A DNA stretch of 33,080 nt. Source: Phycisphaerae bacterium (GTDB lineage: Bacteria; Planctomycetota; Phycisphaerae; UBA1845; Fen-1342). The stretch covers positions 1 through 33,080 of the forward strand of contig JAGMDK010000130.1 in NCBI GenBank assembly GCA_023128695.1, written 5' to 3'. Positions 22,779 to 30,575 of the stretch are shown here, in pieces; the stretch's first letter is position 1, and the number at the start of each line of letters is the position of its first letter. A program made the translations under genes and the position numbers. The notes below the pieces were generated by a model that was not told the origin of the DNA, did not search any database, and saw only the letters and a program-made list of their open reading frames with translations.

Positions 22779-24866
22779 ATGATGCCTTCCGTTGCACAAA
22801 AAAGTAGTTTACCAAGTTTCCTTACTAATAAAGGATTACGGTTGATAATCTTAGGCGGGAAAGGTGGCACAGGAAAAACCACTTGCTCGGCTGCCACGGC
22901 AATTCATCTCGCTAGGGCCCATCCCAAGAAGAAGATATTGGTTATCTCCACAGATCCCGCTCATTCCTTGGGAGATAGCTTTGGGTGCCCCATCGGGACA
23001 CAGAAGCCCCTCATAGAAGGGTTCTCCAACCTTTGGGCAATGGAAATGGATCCCCGTCGTGACCTTGAGGATTTTAAATATAAGCATAAACGGGAGTTAG
23101 ACAAGCTTCTACACAGATCTGGTTTCTATGGTCAGATAAGTCTAAATAAATTCCTTTCCTTCTCCTTGCCTGGCATGGCTGAGATGATGACCTTTTTACA
23201 CATTGCAGATATGCTCTTTAAATCTTCCCGGCTACATTCTAAAAGATCTGCCTGGATAGATTCTACCCAAGAAGCTGACTTGGTCATTTTGGATACCGCT
23301 CCGAGCGGTCATACCTTGAGATTGCTCTCCCTGCCCCAAAGGACGAAAGACTGGGTCAATGTCCTTGACACCTCGCTTAATAGATACCGCACCAGTCCCA
23401 GGCTACCTCTTGTGGGGTTTAAAGGTAGTGTACCCAAAGCCGGAGGGGATGCTACAGATCGGTTTGTGGGATGGTTAAAAGCGGATCTGGAAAAAATGAG
23501 TTCACTCCTTACAAATGGGGAGGAATGCGAATTTGTCCCGGTTATGCTTCCTGAACCAATGAGTGTAGAAGAAACCCACGACCTTATTTCTGCTTTGGAA
23601 GAGAGGAACATCTCGGTAAGAAATATCATTATAAATCGCATCCGGAAAATGAGAGAGTGCCCATTTTGCGGACCAAAAGGGAAGGAAGATGAAGCTGCTG
23701 TCGTAGAAATAGAGAAAGAATTCGCCAACTATAATCTCATACAAGTCCCCGTATTTCCTTACGAAATTCGAAAAGCTGAAACTCTCACAACGTATGCTGA
23801 AGTGTTATCTGGCAACTCCCACCCCTGTCTAGAGACTAGGCCAACCGGATCAAAGCAAAAGCCGATAGCGAGCATATCACCCATATCAGATCTCCTAGAG
23901 AAGAAACCAACGGTTATTCTCTTTGGAGGTAAAGGAGGCGTGGGCAAAACCTCTATCGCTGCTGCCACGGCCCTCCGCGCGGCACGGCAGTATCCCCAAA
24001 AAAAGATCCTGATCTTTTCCCTCGATCCCGCCCACTCTATCGCTGATAGTTTTGACGTCCCTATAACAGAAGATACAGTAACAGCTATACCCGGTGTGAA
24101 TAATCTTTATGCCCTGGAGACAGACGCAGCAAAACTGCGTCAGCATTTCATCGATCAAATCAGTGCTCTCATAACAAGCGCGTTCGCCGTTTGGGAGGAG
24201 CGTCTGAGGTCACTGGTCCTCAAGTGGGATAAACAGGTGATGGAGGCTTTTGCCCAAACCTCTCCTGTCGGACTAGATGAACTTCTTGCCCTAGAAAAGA
24301 TTATGGGGTTTGTCGAAGAGAAGAAATATGACGTGTATGTTTTGGATACAGCACCCACCGGGCATTTGCTCGATTTACTGGAATTCCCGGAGCTCGTTAG
24401 AGATTGGCTGAGGCACCATTATGTTAATCTCTTAAGATGGAATAGAGACATACCTCTGACAGAGATTACTGATTTAGGCAACCTGATTTTGAGATCAACG
24501 ACTAACCTCAGGAAGATTCGAGAACTCATCAGTGATCAGCATAAGAGCAAGCTTGTGGTTATCACCATCCCTGAGGCAATGGGAGTTGCCGAAACACGGC
24601 GTCTCCTTACCTCTCTTAAAAGGCTCGAGATTCCCTGCCAGCATATCCTAATCAACATGATTGTTCCCCCCACAGATTGCAATTTTTGTGTCTCCAAGAT
24701 GCAGGAGCAGATGAAATATATCACGCAAGTAAAGGACCTGGATCCTTCCCACTACCTTATTACAGAGATAATGCTATTACCTCACGAAATGAGCGGGATA
24801 GACGATTTGACAGAGCTTTCAGAGATTATGTATGGAACGGTCCGCTTACAGCAACGGCGTTCTTGA
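22779..24866 (+). CDS. Second double ArsA/Get3-like ATPase, in AT-richer DNA
   Basis: A 695-residue protein; ATG 22779 follows GGGAGGAG, while the longer upstream frame runs through palindromes. It has two ArsA-like halves, each with a deviant Walker A (GGKGGTGKTT at 26-35 and GGKGGVGKTS at 383-392), DPAHS, and DTAP(S/T)GHxL. The first half has CPFCG and the second CNFC, so both keep a CxxC. It is homologous to the ATPase at 10785 over its full length, but is AT-rich with many A/T-ending codons, unlike all neighbours. The last residues (GTVRLQQRRS) are read from a remnant of an hsp20 gene, so the native C-terminus may be missing. Confidence 0.88.
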   Translation: MMPSVAQKSSLPSFLTNKGLRLIILGGKGGTGKTTCSAATAIHLARAHPKKKILVISTDPAHSLGDSFGCPIGTQKPLIEGFSNLWAMEMDPRRDLEDFKYKHKRELDKLLHRSGFYGQISLNKFLSFSLPGMAEMMTFLHIADMLFKSSRLHSKRSAWIDSTQEADLVILDTAPSGHTLRLLSLPQRTKDWVNVLDTSLNRYRTSPRLPLVGFKGSVPKAGGDATDRFVGWLKADLEKMSSLLTNGEECEFVPVMLPEPMSVEETHDLISALEERNISVRNIIINRIRKMRECPFCGPKGKEDEAAVVEIEKEFANYNLIQVPVFPYEIRKAETLTTYAEVLSGNSHPCLETRPTGSKQKPIASISPISDLLEKKPTVILFGGKGGVGKTSIAAATALRAARQYPQKKILIFSLDPAHSIADSFDVPITEDTVTAIPGVNNLYALETDAAKLRQHFIDQISALITSAFAVWEERLRSLVLKWDKQVMEAFAQTSPVGLDELLALEKIMGFVEEKKYDVYVLDTAPTGHLLDLLEFPELVRDWLRHHYVNLLRWNRDIPLTEITDLGNLILRSTTNLRKIRELISDQHKSKLVVITIPEAMGVAETRRLLTSLKRLEIPCQHILINMIVPPTDCNFCVSKMQEQMKYITQVKDLDPSHYLITEIMLLPHEMSGIDDLTELSEIMYGTVRLQQRRS

Positions 24867-24897
24867 ACCGAAGCTCAAGAAGAGCAAGGGCTCCTAG
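24835..24897 (+). pseudogene. Remnant of an hsp20 gene 3' end
   Basis: In the frame of TCC 24841 the DNA reads SAYSNGVLEPKLKKSKGS and stops at TAG 24895. This matches the end of the Hsp20 protein at 18346 (SSYNNGILELKLKKAG) at protein and DNA level, with one Leu to Pro change. The rest of that hsp20 is absent; the ATPase gene sits in its place and overlaps the remnant in another frame. I infer insertion or recombination at an hsp20-containing site. Confidence 0.6.
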
Positions 24898-24941
24898 TGT
24901 TCCGTCAACGCTGATTTGACCGGTTGCGTATCGATCAGAAT

Positions 24942-25025
24942 GTGTGCCACTGCTCTTGAGCAGTGCTAGATATCGTCGAGTGCTCCAGAATCCATAAGAA
25001 ACACTGCTCAAGAGCAGTGGCACAC
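24942..25025 (+). repeat. 84-bp element with perfect 24-bp terminal inverted repeats
   Basis: The ends at 24942-24965 and 25002-25025 are perfect reverse complements of 24 bases, beginning GTGTGCCACTGCTC. Each end contains its own palindrome (CACTGCTC around TT to GAGCAGTG). The middle of 36 bases carries no gene. It is a MITE-like or REP-like element between two convergent genes and could also end transcription from either side. Confidence 0.75.
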
Positions 25026-25125
25026 CAGTCCATCAATTGACGAGCGACGGAGCACTAGCTTCAGATCTCGAATTCAGGGTCATCAAGGGTCTTTGCCGCA
25101 GATTACCTACGCAACTGTTGTCATG

Positions 25126-25142
25126 TTGGCAACTCGTGCCAA
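25126..25142 (+). terminator. Weak hairpin near the end of the convergent genes
   Basis: TTGGCA, loop ACTCG, then TGCCAA form a six-base stem, 34 bases downstream of the AAA ATPase stop on the minus strand. There is no T-run. It may help end transcription in this convergent gap. Confidence 0.3.
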
Positions 25143-25175
25143 TTCGTTCATGCGCGACAGCAGCCCTCGGAAGTC

Positions 25176-27392
25176 TCACGTGCTCTGGCGTTCGACGATC
25201 TGGCGGGCCTCTTCCATGTGTTTCATGGTGATCGCGAATCCGCCGTAGCCATCGGTGTCGTCTTCGTGCGTTTCGAGGTACTCACGGATCGCCAGCAGCG
25301 CCGCCTTGCTGCATGTGCCTGCCAGATCCGCGCCGGAGCTGCCCTCGGTGGCGTCGACTATGGCCGACAGATTCACTCCCTTGGCAAGCGGCTTGCCTCT
25401 CGTGTGTATCTGCAAGATAGCCAAGCGTGTCGCCTTGTCGGGCAGGGGAAGCTCCAGCAGGAGATCGAATCGCCCGGGCCTTAGGATGGCGAGGTCCACA
25501 ATGTCCCGGCGGTTTGTGGCGCCCAGCACGACCACGCCCTTGAGTTCCTCGATGCCGTCCAGCTCGGTGAGAAACTGACTGACCACCCGCTGGGTCACCC
25601 CGCTGTCGCCACTACCTCCCCGGGCCGGGACCAGGCTGTCGATCTCGTCGAAGAACAGGATGCAGGGGGAAGCCTGCTTGGCCTTGCGGAACACCTCCCG
25701 GATGCCCTTCTCCGACGCGCCGACCCACTGGGTCAGCAGTTCCGGGCCCTTCACGGAAATGAAGTTGACCTCGCTCTCGCGGGCCACGGCTTTCGCCAGG
25801 AGGGTCTTACCCGTTCCCGGAGGACCGCTCAGCAGGATTCCCTTGGCCGGGCGGGTGGCGGCGATCTTGAACAGCGCGGCGTGCTGAAGCGGCCACTGGA
25901 CCGTCTCGATCAGTTCCCGTTTGACATCGTCCAAGCCGCCCACGTCCTCCCAGCTCACGTCGGGGACCTCGACAAACACCTCGCGGATCGCCGAGGGATC
26001 GATTTCCTTCAACGCCTCAAGGAAATGATCCATGTGGATCTCGAGGTTCAACAGTTGCTCGTAGGGGACCTCCTCCAGGGCGAAGTCGATGTTGGGGAAG
26101 ATGATCCGCAGACAGGCCATCGCCGCCTCGCGACACAACGCCTCCAGGTCGGCGCCGACGAACCCGTGCGTGATCTGCGCCAGGCGTTCGAGGTCTACGT
26201 CGTCTGCCAGGGGCATCCCGCGGCTGTGGATTTGAATGATATTCAACCGGCCGTTCGCGTCCGGAATGCCGATCTCGATCTCCCGATCGAAACGGCCCGG
26301 CCGACGCAGTGCCGGATCCAGCGTGTTGACGATATTGGTCGCGCCAATCACCAGGACCTGACCGCGGTTGCTCAGCCCGTCCATCAGCGCGAGCAACTGG
26401 GCCACGACCCGGCGTTCCACCTGCTTTTCCGCCCCCATCTCCTCGCGCTTCGGCGCGATGGCGTCGAGCTCGTCGAGAAAGATGATCGCCGGTGCGTGGG
26501 ACGAAGCCTCCTCGAAGATTGCCCGCAGCTTGCCCTCGCTCTCACCATAATACTTGGCCATGATCTCCGGGCCGCTGATGTGCACGAAATATGCGTCGGT
26601 CTCGTTGGCCACGGCCCGCGCGATCAAAGTCTTGCCGGTTCCCGGCGGCCCGTATAGCAGGACACCCTTGGGCGCGTCGATGCCCAACCGCTGGAAGACC
26701 TGGGGGTACTTCAGCGGCAGCTCCACCATCTCCCGAATCCGCCGAACTTCCCGGCTCAAACCGCCAACATCCTCGTAGGAGATGCGCTGGCTCCGTGGTA
26801 CGCCGGCCTTCTCCTCCTTGACCCTGATCAGCGTGGCGGTGTGCACCAGCACGGGGCCCGCCGGCGTAGTGCTCTCTACGCTGAAATCGTGCGAGCGGGC
26901 GCCAAACAGCGTGGCGCGGACCGTATCACCGGCCATGACCGGCAGACCCTCCAGCAGGCGCCCCAGGTACTTCGTGTCGCGGCTGGCGGTCATCGAGGGG
27001 AGTTCTTCGCCCGGCGACAACACGATGCGCCCGGCCAGCCGCGCCGTGACCTTGGATATCTTCACTTTCTCATCGAGGCCGGCCTGGCAGTTTCCGCGCA
27101 CCAGGCCGTCGACCTGGATGACGCCTTTCCCCCGCTCGCTCTGGAACGTAGGCATGACCTTGGCCACGGTGGTTCGTTTGGCCTTGAGCTCAATGATGTC
27201 GCCGACGTCCGCCCCCAGCCGGGACATGTCCTCGGGATCTATGCGGGCAATGCCCCGGCCAACGTCCTTGGGCCACGCTTCGGCCACTTTCAGGACAATC
27301 GCGGGGGGGCCGTCCGTGGCGGGGCCGGGCGTTTTCCGTGCCGCCTGCTTCTCCTTCAATTCAAGTCCATCAGGCTTACGGGTGGTTACCAT
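25176..27392 (-). CDS. Cdc48/VAT-type double AAA ATPase
   Basis: A 738-residue protein on the minus strand; ATG at 27392 follows GGAG. Residues about 30-195 are a Cdc48 N-domain (VLKVAEAWPKDVGRGIARID). Two AAA modules follow, with Walker A GPPGTGKT at 248-255 and 523-530, Walker B IIFLDELD at 303-310 and ILFFDEID at 578-585, and both arginine-finger regions (RRPGRFDREIEI, LRPGRFDLLLEL). The family is common in archaea and in some bacteria; it unfolds or extracts proteins by threading through a hexamer. It lies on the opposite strand to the gvp genes but next to them. Start is two bases after the previous gene's stop, so the two are coupled. Confidence 0.94.
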   Translation of the reverse strand: MVTTRKPDGLELKEKQAARKTPGPATDGPPAIVLKVAEAWPKDVGRGIARIDPEDMSRLGADVGDIIELKAKRTTVAKVMPTFQSERGKGVIQVDGLVRGNCQAGLDEKVKISKVTARLAGRIVLSPGEELPSMTASRDTKYLGRLLEGLPVMAGDTVRATLFGARSHDFSVESTTPAGPVLVHTATLIRVKEEKAGVPRSQRISYEDVGGLSREVRRIREMVELPLKYPQVFQRLGIDAPKGVLLYGPPGTGKTLIARAVANETDAYFVHISGPEIMAKYYGESEGKLRAIFEEASSHAPAIIFLDELDAIAPKREEMGAEKQVERRVVAQLLALMDGLSNRGQVLVIGATNIVNTLDPALRRPGRFDREIEIGIPDANGRLNIIQIHSRGMPLADDVDLERLAQITHGFVGADLEALCREAAMACLRIIFPNIDFALEEVPYEQLLNLEIHMDHFLEALKEIDPSAIREVFVEVPDVSWEDVGGLDDVKRELIETVQWPLQHAALFKIAATRPAKGILLSGPPGTGKTLLAKAVARESEVNFISVKGPELLTQWVGASEKGIREVFRKAKQASPCILFFDEIDSLVPARGGSGDSGVTQRVVSQFLTELDGIEELKGVVVLGATNRRDIVDLAILRPGRFDLLLELPLPDKATRLAILQIHTRGKPLAKGVNLSAIVDATEGSSGADLAGTCSKAALLAIREYLETHEDDTDGYGGFAITMKHMEEARQIVERQST

Positions 27393-27394
27393 GC

Positions 27395-28042
27395 CTATTC
27401 TCCATGTCTTTGACTTCGTTGAGCGGCGTTCCTGCGCGGCGCGGCGGGCGGGTTCAGGCGTGTCACGACGATATCCTTGGAAAGATGCAACTCAACGTCG
27501 TGCATCAGGCCCAAGAATAGGATCCCCGTACGCCCGGGACGGAGCGTTTCACGTATGCGCCGCCCCACGTAAGCGTCTCGTTTCCTCAGCACCTCGCGGT
27601 TGCGTGTGGCCGGATCGATGCGCAGGGTGGGACCTTCACGCAACGACTTGCCCGCCAGGGTGGTTTGTACGTCGCGATACTCCTCCAAGAGCAGTTTGGG
27701 GTCTTCCGTACCCATCAGCGTCGCCCCGCGGGCGATCAGCTCCAGAAGCAGTTGGTGGTTCTCACTGCCCTTGGCCGCGCCTTCCCTGACGATCTCAAGC
27801 TCCTTCCCGCAGACCGGCAGTCCGTCCTGGTACAAGTCAACCCGACCATAATCGAGCCGCTGCGCCTCCAGGCTCTCGCGGACCACCTGCCAGAACGTCT
27901 CTATCAAGGTCAGGTACTCGTCCCAGTGCCGACGGCCAAATTGTTCAATGTGGACCGCTTCAAGCCCCTCTGCCATCGACCCCATATCCGCCGGAGAATG
28001 GATGATCGGGACGTGAATCAACCGCCGGGTGTACTCTTCCAT
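27395..28042 (-). CDS. Protein of unknown function, coupled to the Cdc48-type ATPase
   Basis: A 215-residue protein from ATG 28042 on the minus strand; the upstream frame extension is basic and repetitive and lacks a site. It is soluble, with helical stretches and the segments HIEQFGRRHWDEYLTLIETF, YGRVDLYQDGLPVCGKELEIV, EDPKLLLEEYRDVQ and GILFLGLMHDVELHLSKDIVV. I do not recognise a named family. Stop at 27395 is two bases before the ATPase start, so it is likely an adaptor or partner of that ATPase. Confidence 0.65.
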   Translation of the reverse strand: MEEYTRRLIHVPIIHSPADMGSMAEGLEAVHIEQFGRRHWDEYLTLIETFWQVVRESLEAQRLDYGRVDLYQDGLPVCGKELEIVREGAAKGSENHQLLLELIARGATLMGTEDPKLLLEEYRDVQTTLAGKSLREGPTLRIDPATRNREVLRKRDAYVGRRIRETLRPGRTGILFLGLMHDVELHLSKDIVVTRLNPPAAPRRNAAQRSQRHGE

Positions 28043-28637
28043 GCCCGTTCGCTCTGCCTCGCCGTTCGATGTTGTCCTGCGGGCGCGATACCCGGGTAGG
28101 GCTGCCCGCACGCCGCGCCGACGGGCGAACCCGGCCCTTCCTCTTATCTTATCGGAAGGCGTGCCCCCGCGCTTCAGCAATCTTTCAGGAACCTTCGTAC
28201 GCTAACCAGGCGGCGTCGGCCAGCGGCAACGCCGTTGGGTTCAACCTGGCGTCTCACTCGCCCATCTATGCCACCTCCCGCCACGGGGCAGGCCACGATC
28301 TGGCTCGACGGGCCGAACGTCATCCGCGTCAACGGCTGGGCGGGCCCGACCACGCGCGAGCAGTGCGCCGACCATGCCCGGCGGAACGACGACGAACTGA
28401 CGGCGCTCGTCCGCCGGCTTCAGGGCCGCTTGGATGGCCACGCGGGCACCGCCGCTACGCGGCCGCGGGCCTTCCGCCGAGGCTGGCGGATCGCTCGTAG
28501 AGGTCTACGGGGCACTCGCGGTACTCCACGGAGCGGTCGGGCACCTCCCCGGATCGTCCGGGGGACTCTATGGAGTTGAAAAATCTCAGAAATTCTTGCA
28601 GACGGGTGAACTGTTACCAATAATGAAAAACATAAAT
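28043..28637 (-). other. 595-base region without a supported gene
   Basis: This GC-rich stretch lies between the start of the unknown gene (28042) and the end of pheT (28638). Plus-strand frames of about 100 residues show no domain or ribosome binding site. A hairpin CCCCGGA/TCCGGGG at 28547-28563 lies 75 bases past the pheT stop on the minus strand and may be a terminator without a T-run. The promoter for the 28042 gene must be here, but I cannot point to it. Confidence 0.45.
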
Positions 28638-30575
28638 TCACACTTCCAGCAGTTTTTCCAAGCTCAACTCCATCACCGACACCGGATGCTTCAGACCGTA
28701 GTTCTCCAGCACCTCGGGATGAACCTCGCCCATTACGCCGACTTGCTTACCCTGGTCGTCGAACAGGGCGGCGGCGCGGCCGGGGATGTAGCTGGGGTGG
28801 TCGGTCGCTTTTACCGTGCAGATCACGCCCATCTCGTGGACGAAGGCGTCGGTCACGGCCCGGATGTCTGCATACCCGACGTGCGTGCCGATCATGCAGG
28901 CGGCGATGATGCGCTCCTCGCGGGCACCCGTCTCCACGTCGGGGTCCACGAAGCAGCAGTCGCCGACCTCGAACAGGTATTGCGGCAGATCGTATTGCTT
29001 GTTGATCGCCAGCGTTTCGAGCAGGCCCGGGAGGATCGAGACGCGACAGATGGTCTGCTCGGTGCTGATTGGATTCTCGATCTTCACGGTGCGTGGGTCG
29101 GGCTCGATCCGCCACTTGCCGAACGCGGCCGGCTCGCTGCTGAGCACCAGCGTCATCACCTGGTGAAATCCGAGCCCGGTCAGCACACGGCGGGCGGTCG
29201 CCGAATGCTCCTCGATCGCCCACGGCGAGCCAACCGTGAACGTGGGCACCAGTTCGGGCTTGAGATTGTCGTAGCCGTACGCGATGGCGGCGTCCTCGAT
29301 CAGGTCGATCGGGTGCATCACGTCGTTGCGGTACGCCGGCACGAGCACTTTGAGCGTCTCTCCGTGCGGGCCTTCCTCGACGCCGTGGCCCATCGATTCG
29401 AGCAATTCGGCGAGTTGGGCGGCATTGATGTCGATCCCAATAGTCTCGGCGGCCTGCCGGACGTTGAGCGTCATCTCAGCCGGCGTCAGGTCGGGTGTGA
29501 TGCGAACGACAGGCGAGACGCTTGCTGATTGACGATTGACGATTGACGATTGACGATTGGAGTCTGTTTCGACCGCGTGAGAGACAGCGGCTTCACCCGC
29601 CGGCGACTCGATCATGACGCACTCGACCTCGATCCGCGGCATGATCTCCTTGAGGCTGGTCGCGACGATGTTGAGCGCCCGGTCGACGGTCCGCTGCGAA
29701 ATCCCGGTCACGTCGATGAAGAACTGCTTCGTCTTCATCGTCACGCGCGTCGACTCGCTGTTGATGATCGGCGGCATGGACAGCACGGTCCCCTCGCCGT
29801 CGCGCAGCAACGGGTATTTCTTCAGCGGCTTAAGCAAATGGGCGTACTCCTGCCCGGTCTTGTGCTGCTCCAAGATCTCCCGCGGCGTGAGGTTGGCGTC
29901 CGGATCATTCGGCGAAAGGCCGAGCGGGACGAACTTGAGCCCGTCCGGAACGACCGCGTCGTAGTGAAACACGTCGCCGGCGAGCGTGTCGAGGTCGTAG
30001 ACGCCGATGGACGCCAGCTTGCGGTCGCGGCCGAGGGCCCAGTGCAGGTCCTCCTGAAGGTTCATCACCATCTTGATCGTGTTGTTGTCCAACTCGACAT
30101 TGCGGACGACCGCGCAGGCGATGTACGGCCGATAGCTGTCCTCGTTCGAGAGGTCCGGATCGACCTGGACCTTGATCCTCGCGGCGGAGAGCACGTACTC
30201 CGGCAGCCCGGTCTGGATACCGAGGTAACCGCGGATGTAGCGGGCCATTCCGCCGGGATCGAAGATGTCCGGCCGAACGGCGAGCATATCCAGCCGCAAT
30301 ACCCGGCTGGTCCCGAGATTTTCCAACTCCTCGGGAAAGGTGCGAAAATCGGCCCCACAGTTCGAGCAGTGCAGCGGCGGCCCCTGGGCCTCGGTACGGT
30401 CGTATATCTTGCCGCAGACCTTGCAGACAAACTCCTGCATGTCGGCGACTTCTTCGACCTCGCAGCCAAGCTTGGGCAGAATCTCGCCCAGATCGTCGGC
30501 GGTGATCTTCGACGCATCACCCTCGCTCGAGATCCGCGCTAACAACATATCAACAGGCATATCTATGATCGGCAC
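28638..30575 (-). CDS. pheT: Phenylalanyl-tRNA synthetase beta subunit, archaeal/eukaryotic type
   Basis: A 645-residue protein from GTG 30575 with GGGAGGAA upstream; it overlaps the pheS end by 13 bases. The N-terminus (MPIIDMPVDMLL), the B3/4 and B5 domains, and the absence of the bacterial tRNA-binding OB-fold and anticodon domain show the short archaeal/eukaryotic form. Near residue 50 there is an inserted Cys4 zinc ribbon with Cys51, Cys54, Cys70 and Cys73 (CKVCGKIYD...HCSNCGADF), not expected in the family. In the middle (about residues 340-355) the sequence SNRQSSIVNRQSA comes from a 7-mer repeat. The enzyme charges tRNA-Phe together with PheS. Confidence 0.92.
   Translation of the reverse strand: MPIIDMPVDMLLARISSEGDASKITADDLGEILPKLGCEVEEVADMQEFVCKVCGKIYDRTEAQGPPLHCSNCGADFRTFPEELENLGTSRVLRLDMLAVRPDIFDPGGMARYIRGYLGIQTGLPEYVLSAARIKVQVDPDLSNEDSYRPYIACAVVRNVELDNNTIKMVMNLQEDLHWALGRDRKLASIGVYDLDTLAGDVFHYDAVVPDGLKFVPLGLSPNDPDANLTPREILEQHKTGQEYAHLLKPLKKYPLLRDGEGTVLSMPPIINSESTRVTMKTKQFFIDVTGISQRTVDRALNIVATSLKEIMPRIEVECVMIESPAGEAAVSHAVETDSNRQSSIVNRQSASVSPVVRITPDLTPAEMTLNVRQAAETIGIDINAAQLAELLESMGHGVEEGPHGETLKVLVPAYRNDVMHPIDLIEDAAIAYGYDNLKPELVPTFTVGSPWAIEEHSATARRVLTGLGFHQVMTLVLSSEPAAFGKWRIEPDPRTVKIENPISTEQTICRVSILPGLLETLAINKQYDLPQYLFEVGDCCFVDPDVETGAREERIIAACMIGTHVGYADIRAVTDAFVHEMGVICTVKATDHPSYIPGRAAALFDDQGKQVGVMGEVHPEVLENYGLKHPVSVMELSLEKLLEV
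29527..29559 (+). repeat. GATTGAC heptamer repeat inside pheT
   Basis: Four to five copies of GATTGAC in direct tandem. The unit of seven cycles through all three frames, so 21 bases encode seven residues and the frame is kept open; on the coding strand it gives NRQSSIV. Such a simple repeat within a synthetase is likely an expansion in a surface loop. Confidence 0.85.

Noticed and set aside
28235-28579. Plus-strand frame of 114 codons
   Set aside because: No ribosome binding site or recognisable family and Arg/Gly/Pro-rich shadow-like composition.
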